64,000 nt of DNA from Desulfocurvus sp. (GCA_020692325.1 JAIMKR010000014.1:1-64000); one strand, 5' to 3'; positions 8,552 through 17,189 are shown, counted from the first letter of the stretch. Notes: generated by a model not told the origin, from the letters alone. Program-made: numbers and translations.

Positions 8552-9445
8552 CTAATGCTTGCGCCGGCCCGCGTAGGCGGCTCCCGCGAAGGCCAGGGCG
8601 AAGGGGAGGCTCAACCAACCGAAGTCGCCGCCATAGCCTCTCCGGTTTTCGACCCGATAGCCGCCGGAATCCGTTTCCGCAGTGTTGCTCTTCTGAGCCT
8701 GGGCGGCGGCGCGGGCTTTTCTGGCATCAACGTCGGCCTTGACACGCTCCTTGAACTTTTCCAGCTCCCTGTGCAGATTGGGCAGGAGGTCCTCCATCGC
8801 CTTGTTGTATCCATCAAGACGTCCAGCGCGCGCCTGCTCGCTGAAGTTCGCGGAGGTGGCTCCTCCCTTGACCTGGCTGAGACCCGGAGCGCGGAAGAGA
8901 AGCTTGTGGCTTTGGACGTCGAAAACGGAAGCGTCGAGCATGGTCTGAATGTCGTACTGGTCGCCGTGAATGACGTAGGCCCCCACGACCGTCCAATACA
9001 AGACGGAGAGCATGTTGGAATCGCTGAACTGCACCTGATCGTAGGAGAGCAGCACGACGATTTCGACGCCGAACATGCGGGCGACCTGCTCCAGGTTGGT
9101 GAAGCCGCCCTTGGGCCGCAGGTACTGGGACGGGATGACCTCGATGGTTCCGATGTAGGGGATGCCGGAGAAGGACGCCTTCACGCGCTCCAGCAGGTGC
9201 TGTTTGTCGGTTTCCGGCAGTCCGGTGTCCCAACCGCCACCGGGAACGAAGGCGATGCCGACGCGCACGGGCGGGCGCAGGGTCGTGACCGAGGCTTGCA
9301 TTTGCGGCGCTTCCTTCGCATCCGGGTACAGGTAGTTGACGACGCTGCCCATATGGCTGTCCTGGCTGTGGTGATCCATGATCCCGCATCCGGCGAGCGA
9401 CAGGATGATCAGGCTGGACATCAAGAACGTGAAGAACGCTTTCAT
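8552..9445 (-). CDS. Rhombotarget lipoprotein with GlyGly-CTERM-like tail
   Basis: Exported lipoprotein, probable substrate of the adjacent rhombosortase. The 297-residue product begins with a signal peptide and lipobox (LSLAGC, Cys20). The long middle domain (about 40-240) resembles the rhombotarget lipoprotein family; a lysine/alanine-rich helix follows, then Gly-Gly, a hydrophobic stretch and a basic end (YAGRRKH), the sorting tail recognised by rhombosortase. The ATG at 9445 is chosen because it starts the signal peptide and AAAGGAG lies eight bases upstream. Function beyond being a processed surface lipoprotein is unknown. Confidence 0.85.
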   Translation of the reverse strand: MKAFFTFLMSSLIILSLAGCGIMDHHSQDSHMGSVVNYLYPDAKEAPQMQASVTTLRPPVRVGIAFVPGGGWDTGLPETDKQHLLERVKASFSGIPYIGTIEVIPSQYLRPKGGFTNLEQVARMFGVEIVVLLSYDQVQFSDSNMLSVLYWTVVGAYVIHGDQYDIQTMLDASVFDVQSHKLLFRAPGLSQVKGGATSANFSEQARAGRLDGYNKAMEDLLPNLHRELEKFKERVKADVDARKARAAAQAQKSNTAETDSGGYRVENRRGYGGDFGWLSLPFALAFAGAAYAGRRKH

Positions 9446-9787
9446 GGACACTCCTTTCCCGCGATGTTCCCTCATTTGAATTTGGCAGGACATGTCGCAT
9501 GCAACGTATGCCAGCCAGATTCTGCGGAAAGAAGTTGTTAGTGAATAATATGATAATGCGCAACAATATCGATGAAGCATATCCTTAAATGTTGTCAGCC
9601 AATAGAAAAGATGAACCTCGCCAGTCGCTGGCGTTCCTCAATTGGGGAACGCCAGCAGCCAGTTCCAGCGGATAGGGATTGCGCCGTTGCTGTCCGCTTG
9701 GCGCGAGGGGCGGCATGGCGAGCGACGGATTTTCGCATTGTCGGGTAGCGGGGGGAGCTGGCGGCCGGTTCTCTCCCCGCGTGGAGT
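9446..9787. other. Intergenic region with a perfect 11-bp hairpin (9627-9656)
   Basis: The stretch between the lipoprotein start and the flavoprotein gene is AT-richer than its surroundings on the lipoprotein side and likely holds the lipoprotein promoter. At 9627-9656 GCTGGCGTTCC and its exact reverse complement flank an 8-base loop; no T-run follows on either strand, so it is not a clear terminator. Confidence 0.6.
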
Positions 9788-10723
9788 CTATTCCTCGTCC
9801 GGCGGGGTCACGCCCTCCTGGGCGAGCTTCTGATTCTTGGCGTAGGTGGCGGCGCTGATGCCGGCCACGCAGCCCTCGCCCACGGCCTTGGCCATTTGCA
9901 GCGGCGGACCGGTGATGTCGCCGGCGGCGAAAACACCAGGGGCGCTGGTGGCCTGCTTCTTGTCCGTCTGGATGTACTTCATGGTGTCGTCGAGGGTGAG
10001 CCCGAGGGCCGCGGCGAGTTCGAGCACGCCCTTGGCGCCGAGTTCGATGAACACGCCGGCCACGGCGAGGCGCGTCCCGTTGGAGAGGGTGAGACCGGTG
10101 ACCTGCGTCGCGCCCTCGATGGCCTCGACCTTCGCGCCCTCGTGCAGAATGACGCCGCTGTTCACGAGCTTGTCGCGCAGGGTGGGGGAGACCTCCAGCT
10201 TTTGGGCGACGAGGTGGACGGTCCGGGCCAGACCGAGCAGGGTGAGCGCCCCGCCGGCCGCGGCGCTCTGTCCTCCGACCACGGCCACGTCCTCGCCACG
10301 GAAGAACCCGCCGTCGCAGTCCACGCAGTAGGACACGCCGCGCCCCAGCAGCTCCTTTTCGCCGGGCGCGCCCAGGCGGTTGCGGGTGGTGCCGGTGGCG
10401 ATGACCAGACTGCGGGCGCAGACGTGGCGGCCGCTTTCGGTCTCGATGCCGAGGCACAGGCCGTTCGGGGCGATGGAGAGGGCGTCCTCCTCCAGAATCT
10501 CCGCGCCGAAGCTCCTGGCCTGCTCCAGGCCCGTGGCGAGCATCTGTTCTCCGGTGGTCCTGACTAGGCCGAGGAAGTTCTCCACGTGGGCCCAGGCGAG
10601 ACTGCTCTTGCCCACGCGGCCGAGAATGAGCACGCGGGTCTTTTTGCGTGAGGCGTGAATCGCGGCCTGTAACCCGGCGGGTCCGCTGCCGAGGATGACG
10701 ACGTCGTAGATGGGCTTGTCCAT
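9788..10723 (-). CDS. Thioredoxin reductase-like FAD/NAD(P) oxidoreductase
   Basis: Flavoprotein disulfide reductase of the TrxB type. The 311-residue length is normal. The FAD-binding motif GSGPAGLQAA sits at about residue 12, the redox-active pair is CVDC in SYCVDCDGGFF near 135 (family usual CATC), a second Rossmann motif VVGGQSAAAGGA follows, and FAAGDITGPP near 280 marks the FAD C-terminal motif. The second Rossmann motif lacks the usual GGGxSA form, so NADPH versus NADH or ferredoxin use is uncertain. The start at 10723 has AAAGGAG eight bases upstream; the ORF track start is 21 bases longer. No thioredoxin gene is adjacent. Confidence 0.82.
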   Translation of the reverse strand: MDKPIYDVVILGSGPAGLQAAIHASRKKTRVLILGRVGKSSLAWAHVENFLGLVRTTGEQMLATGLEQARSFGAEILEEDALSIAPNGLCLGIETESGRHVCARSLVIATGTTRNRLGAPGEKELLGRGVSYCVDCDGGFFRGEDVAVVGGQSAAAGGALTLLGLARTVHLVAQKLEVSPTLRDKLVNSGVILHEGAKVEAIEGATQVTGLTLSNGTRLAVAGVFIELGAKGVLELAAALGLTLDDTMKYIQTDKKQATSAPGVFAAGDITGPPLQMAKAVGEGCVAGISAATYAKNQKLAQEGVTPPDEE

Positions 10724-10764
10724 GGCGGCTCCTTTGACGCGCATGTGCGCGCCGGAACCGTCAG

Positions 10765-11550
10765 TTAAGCACGTCCGGCGCGCTCGGCAAGGTCGATGGA
10801 GATTTGTTCGCGCAGGCGGGAGATGCCGGCGTCGACGGGCAGGGAGGCGAACATGGTCGCCAGATGCCCGCTTCGCGCCAGCAGGCGGAAGGAAGTCGCG
10901 GTGTTGAGGTCGTAAAGCCAGCCGATCATCATGATCTTGAAGTCGTTGACGTAGACGAGATCATCATAGTCGCCGGGCAGACGGCGCATGACGGTATCGA
11001 GGACGGCGGGCGTGTAGCGGGCCGGATCGTCCTTCACGTGGAGTGTGACCTCGGGATGCTCCCGCGGCGGCGCGGAGAAGTGATCGACCATGATCTTGAA
11101 GATGTCGAGCTTGTCGCTGTCGCGCACGAGCCGGGCCACGGCGTCGATTTCGCGGTTGCGCAGGACCGGCAGGGTGCGTTTGTTGTGCAGGTACACCGCG
11201 CCCAGCACGATGCGCCGGATGTCGTTCGGCGCGCCTTCGAGCAGGCGGACGCGCAGGGCGTGGCGCACGCTCAAAAGCGCGTGGTTGGCGGACTGGGCGT
11301 CGCGGAAGGTGCGGAACATCTCGTACTGCGGAAAACGCCCCACATCGTGGAGCAGGGCGGCGAGCCGGCCGGCCAGGGTCAGACGCTCGGAAAATCCATC
11401 GCCCGCGCAGATGGCCTCGGCGAGGCCGAGCACGCGCATGGTGTGGTCCAGCTTGAGCCTGTAGGCGAAGGCGTCGCCAGGGGCGGCGAGGTAGGGCGCG
11501 GCGAAGTCGCGGAAACGCGCGGCCACGATCGCCACGATATCGTCGTTCAT
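10765..11550 (-). CDS. HD-domain phosphohydrolase
   Basis: Metal-dependent phosphohydrolase of the HD superfamily, substrate unknown. The 261-residue protein has HTMRV near residue 36, the signature LLHDVGRFPQYE near 66 (the His-Asp pair), and further histidine and aspartate positions (NHALLS, RDSDKLD) that complete the metal site. No membrane segment or sensory domain is visible, unlike HD-GYP proteins. Its start overlaps the stop of the upstream small membrane protein (ATGA), so the two are coupled. Substrate candidates include nucleotides, but the sequence does not say. Confidence 0.8.
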   Translation of the reverse strand: MNDDIVAIVAARFRDFAAPYLAAPGDAFAYRLKLDHTMRVLGLAEAICAGDGFSERLTLAGRLAALLHDVGRFPQYEMFRTFRDAQSANHALLSVRHALRVRLLEGAPNDIRRIVLGAVYLHNKRTLPVLRNREIDAVARLVRDSDKLDIFKIMVDHFSAPPREHPEVTLHVKDDPARYTPAVLDTVMRRLPGDYDDLVYVNDFKIMMIGWLYDLNTATSFRLLARSGHLATMFASLPVDAGISRLREQISIDLAERAGRA

Positions 11551-11891
11551 CTGTCGAGCTCCCGCAGCTGGATCTTGTAGTCGATCTCGTCGATGCGCCC
11601 GGCGCTGTAGGCGGCCTCGAGCTCGGCGCGGGCCTTGCGGCGCGTTTCCTCCGCCTCGCGGTCCATCTCGTGGTCGCGCCAGATGCCGCGCGGGCCGTAA
11701 AGCAGGCGCAGAAACAGGCAGATCAGGCCGAGGACGACGGCGGAGAAGCCGAACGTTGCCAGCGTGGACTCCCAGTCCCCGCCGAAGCCGGAGTGGAAGG
11801 GCCAGCCGGCCCAGTTGGTCGGAATGGAATCGCTCTGCGCGGCGGGGCCGAAGGCCGGAAACAGCAGGCCGTAAACGATCGATTGAAGCAT
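11547..11891 (-). CDS. Small membrane protein with SHOCT-like C-terminus
   Basis: Unrecognised 114-residue protein. One clear membrane helix lies at about residues 45-65 (FGFSAVVLGLICLFLRLLYG), followed by a basic/acidic helix and a C-terminal stretch (AAYSAGRIDEIDYKIQLREL) resembling a short SHOCT-type oligomerisation helix. The start at 11891 is chosen because CTGGAGG lies upstream; the longer frame in the ORF track reads through non-coding sequence. It is coupled to the HD gene by a four-base overlap. Confidence 0.65.
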   Translation of the reverse strand: MLQSIVYGLLFPAFGPAAQSDSIPTNWAGWPFHSGFGGDWESTLATFGFSAVVLGLICLFLRLLYGPRGIWRDHEMDREAEETRRKARAELEAAYSAGRIDEIDYKIQLRELDR

Positions 11892-12032
11892 ACGCGCCTC
11901 CAGGGCGTGAGATGGGGAGGGGGCGAGCCCCGGGCGGGATAAATATGTCGTGCGCGGATGGGATGCAAGCGTGACGGGGCGATTGTCTCTTGCCGCGAGA
12001 TCGGGTAAGAGAGCGGCTTGGAGGGAGTCGAT

Positions 12033-12428
12033 ATGCGCATACTCATCGCCGAGGACGACGCCACGAGCGCGCAGTACATGTCTGGCATGCTTGCCCGGTT
12101 TGGCGAGTGCCAGGTGACTGCGGATGGAGAGGCGGCCCTCGTCGCCTATCATGCCGCCAAGGCCGAGGAACGCCCGTTCGACTTCATATGTCTGGACATC
12201 ATGATGCCCAGACGGGACGGGCAGGAGGTGCTCGAGATCATCCGGGCCGAGGAGGCCGCGGAGGGCATCGAGCCAGCCCGGGGCGTCAAAATCATCATGA
12301 CCACCGCCCTCGGCGACGTGCGCTCCGTCATGGACGCGTATAAGGGCGGGGCCACGGCCTATGTGACGAAACCCATCTTGACCGAGCGTCTGTACGAAAC
12401 CATGTGCGGCCTCGGTTTCGAGGTCTAG
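12033..12428 (+). CDS. Stand-alone CheY-like receiver protein
   Basis: Single-domain response regulator of 131 residues. The acidic pocket (AEDD near residue 7), the phospho-acceptor aspartate in CLDIMMP near 56, the conserved threonine in MTTA and the lysine in VTKPI are all present, so it should be phosphorylated. There is no output domain. GGAGG precedes the ATG at 12033; the ORF track start five codons earlier would swallow that ribosome site. The partner kinase is not in the window. It is followed after 15 bases by a Tim44-like protein. Confidence 0.88.
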   Translation: MRILIAEDDATSAQYMSGMLARFGECQVTADGEAALVAYHAAKAEERPFDFICLDIMMPRRDGQEVLEIIRAEEAAEGIEPARGVKIIMTTALGDVRSVMDAYKGGATAYVTKPILTERLYETMCGLGFEV

Positions 12429-12443
12429 CGAGGACCACCGATC

Positions 12444-13493
12444 ATGAAGCACAGGATTCTTTGCGCAGTGCTGGCGGTAATGCTGGCGTGCGCCAGCGGC
12501 GCGGAGTTCGCCTTCGCCAAGCGTCTTGGCGGGGGCGGTTCGTTTGGCGGCAGAAGCACCTACAGTCGCAGCTACTCGCCGGGTCCGGCGGCGCCAGCGC
12601 CCTCGCCTTACGCGCCCAGTCGCTCCGGCTCCCTGGGCCAGGGGCAGAGCACGCCGGCTCCCATGCCGGGTCCCGTGCCGGGACAGAACCGGTCGGGCGG
12701 CATGTTCGGCCGTATGGGTTGGGGAATGGGCGGATTCTTGGCCGGCGGACTGCTCGGCAGCATGCTCTTCGGCCATGGTGTGGGCGCCACGGGCGGAGGC
12801 GGCATCGGTTTGCTGGACATCCTGCTCCTCGGGATCATCGCCTACTTCGCCGTGCGGCTTCTGCGCGGCCGCCAGGCGGCCAACCGCCGCGGCCCGGACC
12901 CGCGCGACCTGCGTCCCGATCCGCACGATAGCGCCGAGCAGAACTGGGACGCCCTGCGCACGCGGCGGCCGGAGGAGCGCCCGACTCAACCCACTCCGCC
13001 CCCCGAGCCTCCCGCGAACGACGCCCAGCCCGGACCCATCGGCGCCGCCGGCGGGACCACTGGCGGCTTCGGCGTGACGCCCGGCGAGCAGCAGGCCCCG
13101 GCCCAGCCCGCCGTGCCCGAGGGCTTCAGCATCCCGGACTTCCTGGAGGGCGCGAAGACTGTCTACGCCCGGTTGCAGCACTCCTGGGACCGCCGCGACC
13201 TGAACGACATCGCGCTGTTCACCACGCCGGAGGTGCTCACGGAGATCAAACGTCAGGCCGCAGCCGATCCCACGCCGTCCAAGACAGAGCTGCTGCTCGT
13301 CAACGCGCGCATGTTGGAGTTCCGTGAAGAGGATCGGGACACCATCGCCTCCGTGCTCTTCGACGTGCTGCTGCGTGAGGACGTGAGCCAGAGCCAGCCC
13401 AAGCAGATCCGCGAGGTCTGGCACTTCTCCCGGCCCACCGGCGATTTCGGGGCCAATTGGCGGCTCGAGGGCATTCAGCAGCTGGAAGCCTAG
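12444..13493 (+). CDS. Tim44-like domain membrane protein
   Basis: Membrane protein of 349 residues with a signal peptide or first helix (1-25), a Gly/Ser/Pro-rich stretch, a glycine-rich hydrophobic segment (about 90-145) and, after a Pro-rich linker, a C-terminal Tim44-like domain (about 225-348) with TVYARLQHSWDRRDLNDIALFTTPEV. In mitochondria Tim44 links the import motor to the membrane; bacterial relatives are poorly understood. The AKRLGGGGSFGG start of the mature region is typical of bacterial members. The gene lies right after the receiver gene and ahead of a weak hairpin. Confidence 0.8.
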   Translation: MKHRILCAVLAVMLACASGAEFAFAKRLGGGGSFGGRSTYSRSYSPGPAAPAPSPYAPSRSGSLGQGQSTPAPMPGPVPGQNRSGGMFGRMGWGMGGFLAGGLLGSMLFGHGVGATGGGGIGLLDILLLGIIAYFAVRLLRGRQAANRRGPDPRDLRPDPHDSAEQNWDALRTRRPEERPTQPTPPPEPPANDAQPGPIGAAGGTTGGFGVTPGEQQAPAQPAVPEGFSIPDFLEGAKTVYARLQHSWDRRDLNDIALFTTPEVLTEIKRQAAADPTPSKTELLLVNARMLEFREEDRDTIASVLFDVLLREDVSQSQPKQIREVWHFSRPTGDFGANWRLEGIQQLEA

Positions 13494-13525
13494 GCCGTCC
13501 CGTCCAATCACGACACGAGAATCCG

Positions 13526-13554
13526 ACGCCCGGGCGTTTCGCGCGTCCGGGCGT
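13526..13554 (+). terminator. Weak hairpin between the Tim44-like gene and ycaO-type gene
   Basis: ACGCCCGG and CCGGGCGT form an 8-bp stem with a 13-base loop, followed only by TTCGTC. Termination is possible but weak. Confidence 0.35.
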
Positions 13555-13573
13555 TTCGTCGCAAGGAGCGGAA

Positions 13574-15310
13574 ATGCTGCAGCTCAAGGATTGCTTCAAG
13601 GTCTACACCACCGATCAGGACAAGGCCGCTCCCCCGGCCGAGACCGTGGCCCGCGTCAAGGCGCGTCTGGAGGAGATCTGCCCCGGCGTGCTGGAGGAAA
13701 CCAGGCGCGTGGACACCGGCCGGCTGGGCATTCCCGTGTTCCTCAGCGTGTGCGGGCCGGCCGCGCGCGCGGTGATGCCCACACGCAAGCAGATGGGCAA
13801 GGGGGCGAGCCCGGCCCAGGCCGAGGCCTCGGCCCTCATGGAACTGGTGGAGCGCTACAGCTACTTCAGCTTCTGGGCCGACGACGCCAACTTCACCCAC
13901 ACCACCTGGAGCGAGGCCGAGCGTCTCTTCGGCGACGAACTGGTGGACATCGAGCGCATCCGGCAGTCCGTGGGAGACGACCTGACGCCGGAGAACGCGC
14001 GGCGGCTCATGGATCTGGTGCGCTGGCGCTTCTGCCCGGCTCTCGAGGTCGCCACGGGCAAGACGCGCGTCCTGCCCCTGGACTGGTTCAAAACGCTCAA
14101 CGAGTTCAACGGCTCCAGCGCCGGCAACACGCCGGAGGAATCCGTGCTGCAGGGCGCGTGCGAACTCGTGGAGCGCCACGTCTCGGCCATCATCGACCGC
14201 ACCTCGCCCACGCTGCCCACCATCCGGCAGGAAACGCTGCGGGACCCTGTGCTTCTCGATTTGTGCGAGCGCTTCCGCAAAAACGGCATAATGCTGCTGC
14301 TCAAGGATTTCTCGCTGGGAATGCCCGTGCCCACCGTGGCCGCGCTGGCCTTCGATCCCGGCACCTATCCGGGGCTGAGCGAGATCGTCTACACCGCCGG
14401 CACCTCGTCCAGTCCGGTCAAGGCGGCCGTGCGCGCGGTGACGGAGATCGCCCAGCTCGCCGGCGACTTCGAGACCGGCCGCGTGTACGAGGCCTCCGGA
14501 CTGCGCAAATTCACGGACCCCGGCCAGTTCGCCTGGCTCACCGAGGGACCGGAGGTCGATCTCGACTCCCTGCCGCGTGTGACCGACGACAACATCCGCG
14601 TGGAGGTGGCCCGGCTGGCCGACGGCCTGCTCGAGCGCGGGTACACGCTGTACACCGTGCCCACCACGCGGCCGGGGCTGAACGTGCCAGCCAACTACAA
14701 CCTTGTGCCGGGGTTCGACTTCCGCGAGCGCACGGCGCATCGCAGTCTGGGGCTTTTCGTCGGGCGCAAGCTGGCCGAGGAGGCTCCCGAAAAGGAGGCC
14801 GAGGCCGGGCTCGCCGTGCTGGCCCAGGTCGTTCCCGACGCGCACTACCTGCCGTTCTATCAGGCGTTGTTCGCCCTGCGCCGCGGCGACATCGACACCG
14901 CCGCCGAACGCTTCGCCGCCGCCGAACCCAGGCAGCCCGGCGCGGAGGAGCGGGCCCTGTGCGCCTTCTATCAGGCCTACGCGCTTTCGCAGCGGGATGA
15001 GTGGGCCGCTGCCGTGCCGCACCTGGACCGGGCCATCGGGCTGGACGCGGAGGTGAAGGAGTATTTCAATCTGCGCGGCGTCGCCCGGTTCAAGGCCGGC
15101 GATTACGCCTCGGCCAAGGAGGACTTCCACGCCGTGCTCGGCCTGGATAGCGGCTCCGCGCCGGATCTGGCCAATTTGGGCCTGTGCCACAAGTTTCTGG
15201 GTGAACGCACGGAGGCGCTGGAGTGTCTGTCCACCGCACTGGAGCTGGACCCGGGGCTGGAGTACGCCCGCACCCATCTGGAGGAGCTGCGCGCGGCCGG
15301 TGTGGAATAA
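13574..15310 (+). CDS. YcaO-domain protein with C-terminal TPR repeats
   Basis: ATP-dependent YcaO enzyme fused to tetratricopeptide repeats (578 residues). YcaO proteins activate peptide amides with ATP for cyclodehydration or thioamide formation. The three ATP-site motifs are visible: KQMGKGASPAQAEASALMELVERY near residue 73, QGACELVERH near 193 and AVRAVTEIAQ near 287. TPR units occupy about 415-575 (for example YFNLRGVARFKAGDYASAKEDF). The ATG at 13574 follows AAGGAG. No precursor peptide or partner dehydrogenase is next to it; instead dsrC follows, suggesting a sulfur-relay link. Substrate unknown. Confidence 0.88.
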   Translation: MLQLKDCFKVYTTDQDKAAPPAETVARVKARLEEICPGVLEETRRVDTGRLGIPVFLSVCGPAARAVMPTRKQMGKGASPAQAEASALMELVERYSYFSFWADDANFTHTTWSEAERLFGDELVDIERIRQSVGDDLTPENARRLMDLVRWRFCPALEVATGKTRVLPLDWFKTLNEFNGSSAGNTPEESVLQGACELVERHVSAIIDRTSPTLPTIRQETLRDPVLLDLCERFRKNGIMLLLKDFSLGMPVPTVAALAFDPGTYPGLSEIVYTAGTSSSPVKAAVRAVTEIAQLAGDFETGRVYEASGLRKFTDPGQFAWLTEGPEVDLDSLPRVTDDNIRVEVARLADGLLERGYTLYTVPTTRPGLNVPANYNLVPGFDFRERTAHRSLGLFVGRKLAEEAPEKEAEAGLAVLAQVVPDAHYLPFYQALFALRRGDIDTAAERFAAAEPRQPGAEERALCAFYQAYALSQRDEWAAAVPHLDRAIGLDAEVKEYFNLRGVARFKAGDYASAKEDFHAVLGLDSGSAPDLANLGLCHKFLGERTEALECLSTALELDPGLEYARTHLEELRAAGVE

Positions 15311-15347
15311 AATTCCTCCGTACAGGCGGATATACCGTCCGACCGTA

Positions 15348-15376
15348 TTGACCGGGGTTTGAAAATCATTTACTCT
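15348..15376 (+). promoter_or_regulatory. Candidate sigma-70-type promoter of dsrC
   Basis: TTGACC and TACTCT are separated by 17 bases, upstream of dsrC, predicting a leader of about 90 bases. It lies after the ycaO-type gene, so dsrC could be expressed on its own at high level, as expected for this abundant protein. Confidence 0.55.
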
Positions 15377-15472
15377 TGTCTCGACGCGCGGGGCCGAGCC
15401 TAGGCCTGTGCAAGCCAATCATGGAATCAAGCGGTTTAGGCTTTTCCATAAGATCCTAGAGGAGGACCACGA

Positions 15473-15790
15473 ATGGCTTTTATCGAGTTCAAAGGCAAAA
15501 AGTTCGAAGTGGACGAGGACGGTTTCCTGCTCAAATTTGAGGACTGGTGCCCCGAGTGGGTCGAGTACTGCAAAGAGAGCGAAGGCATCGCCACCATCAC
15601 TGAGAACCACCAGAAGGTGATCGATTTCTTGCAGGACTACTACAAGAAGAATGGTATCGCCCCGATGGTTCGCATCCTGTCCAAGGTCACCGGTTACAAG
15701 CTGAAGGAGATCTACGAGCTGTTCCCCTCCGGCCCTGGCAAGGGAGCCTGCAAAATGTCCGGCCTCCCCAAGCCCACCGGCTGCGTGTAG
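15473..15790 (+). CDS. dsrC: Dissimilatory sulfite reductase-associated protein DsrC
   Basis: Small sulfur-carrier protein of the DsrC/TusE family, the physiological partner of dissimilatory sulfite reductase; its C-terminal cysteines form the trisulfide intermediate reduced by the membrane DsrMKJOP complex. At 105 residues it has the family length. Both functional cysteines are present: Cys93 in GACKMSG and the penultimate Cys104 in PTGCV, which marks a true DsrC rather than a single-cysteine relative. AGGAGG precedes the ATG. dsrAB is not in the window, matching the separate location of dsrC in many sulfate reducers. Strong promoter and terminator flank it. Confidence 0.97.
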   Translation: MAFIEFKGKKFEVDEDGFLLKFEDWCPEWVEYCKESEGIATITENHQKVIDFLQDYYKKNGIAPMVRILSKVTGYKLKEIYELFPSGPGKGACKMSGLPKPTGCV

Positions 15791-15812
15791 TTCTCAAACC
15801 GTTGCAAGACGC

Positions 15813-15848
15813 AAAGAGGCGGGAGCTTTCGGGTCCCCGCCTCTTTTT
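15813..15848 (+). terminator. Intrinsic terminator after dsrC
   Basis: AAGAGGCGGG and CCCGCCTCTT form a stem around AGCTTTCGGGT, followed by TTTTT. It can also fold on the minus strand and may serve the convergent thiC. Confidence 0.9.
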
Positions 15849-15911
15849 CGGTCCACCGCCCGGCCGCGCCGTGGGGCGGACCGGACGTGGACGAAACCGC
15901 TCGCGGCGACT

Positions 15912-17189
15912 CTACTTTTCCGGCTCCACCATGCGGATGGCGCAGAACTTGCCGCACATGCCGCATTCCTTGCCGTGTTCCGAGCCCTTGGAGCGCTGGC
16001 GCACCAGACAGGGATCGAGCGCCGCGTCGGCCATGGCGGCCCAATCGAGCTTTTGCCGCGCTTGGCCCATGCGCTCCTCGCGCTCCACGGCCCAGGGGCG
16101 GCCGAGGGCGGTCTCGCCCGCCTGGGCGGCGATGCGTGAGGCCAGCACGCCCTCATGCACGTCGCGCGCGTCGGGCAGGCATAAATGCTCGGCGGGGGTG
16201 AGATAGCAGAGGAAGTCCGCGCCGTACTGGGCGGCCAGCGCGCCGCCGATGGCGCCGGCGATCTGGTCGCGGCCGGCGGCCACGTCCGTCACCAGCGGTC
16301 CGAGAACATACAATGGCGCGCCGAAGGTGGCGCGCTTGATGCCCTGGATCTGCGCCTGCACAAGATGCAGGGGCACATGGCCCGGCCCCTCGATCATGAC
16401 GCCGACGCCAGCGGCCCAGGCGCGTTTGGCCAGCACGCCCAGCGTCAGCACTTCCTCCCACTGGGCCGGGTCGCCGGCGTCGCAGCCGGCCCCGGGGCGC
16501 AGGCCGTCGCCCAGGCTGATGACCACGTTGTGTCGGCGGCAGATGTCGAGCAGGGCGTCGTAGTGGGTGAGCAGCGGATTTTCGAGCCCGGTGCGGCGCA
16601 TCCAGCGGGCCAGGATCGCCCCCCCGCGCGAGACGATGCCGAGGCGGCGCGTGCCGCTTTGCGCAAGCTCGGCCCCGCGCTTGGTCAGACCGCAGTGCAG
16701 GGTCATGAAGTCCACACCCTGTTCCGCCTGCTGCGCCACCTCGGCGAGCAGCTCGTCCGGTTCGAAGGCGGCGGGGTCGCGGCCGGCCTCGGTGCATTTC
16801 TGAGCCATGGCGTAGATGGGCACCGTGCCCAGGGGTAGGGGAGAGGCCTCGAGCATGCGCATGCGGATGGCGTCCAGGTCGCCGTGGGTGGAAAGGTCCA
16901 TGACGGCGTCGGCCCCGGCGTTCTCGGCCACTTGCAGCTTGTCCGCCTCACCGGCCGCGTCGCTGCTGACGGGCGAGGTGCCGATGTTGGCGTTGACCTT
17001 GACGCGCGCCGGCTGGCCGATGAGCGTGGCGCGCACGTTCCCGTGACGGGGATTGCCAAGCAGGGTGAGCGTGCCCAGGTCGATGCGGGCGCGGATGTCC
17101 GCCTCGCTCATGTGCTCGTATTCGCTCAGGCGCGGCAGGTGCTCCTCGAGGAGGGCCGCGAGAGCGGGATTCTTGTCGATGAGGGACAT
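15912..17189 (-). CDS. thiC: Phosphomethylpyrimidine synthase ThiC
   Basis: Radical SAM enzyme that converts aminoimidazole ribotide to the hydroxymethylpyrimidine phosphate of thiamine. The 425-residue protein belongs to the short class without the long N-terminal extension. Seen: [35 protein letters not shown] and [12 protein letters not shown], all ThiC landmarks. The C-terminal cluster motif is CGMCGKFC (spacing CxxCxxxC, one residue shorter than the CxxCxxxxC form often cited). The ATG at 17189 follows AAGGAG. A TPP riboswitch lies just upstream, so expression should fall when thiamine pyrophosphate is plentiful. Confidence 0.96.
   Translation of the reverse strand: MSLIDKNPALAALLEEHLPRLSEYEHMSEADIRARIDLGTLTLLGNPRHGNVRATLIGQPARVKVNANIGTSPVSSDAAGEADKLQVAENAGADAVMDLSTHGDLDAIRMRMLEASPLPLGTVPIYAMAQKCTEAGRDPAAFEPDELLAEVAQQAEQGVDFMTLHCGLTKRGAELAQSGTRRLGIVSRGGAILARWMRRTGLENPLLTHYDALLDICRRHNVVISLGDGLRPGAGCDAGDPAQWEEVLTLGVLAKRAWAAGVGVMIEGPGHVPLHLVQAQIQGIKRATFGAPLYVLGPLVTDVAAGRDQIAGAIGGALAAQYGADFLCYLTPAEHLCLPDARDVHEGVLASRIAAQAGETALGRPWAVEREERMGQARQKLDWAAMADAALDPCLVRQRSKGSEHGKECGMCGKFCAIRMVEPEK

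Noticed and set aside
13508-15418. 636-residue minus-strand ORF opposite the YcaO gene
   Set aside because: Shadow frame; the plus-strand protein shows clear YcaO and TPR motifs.
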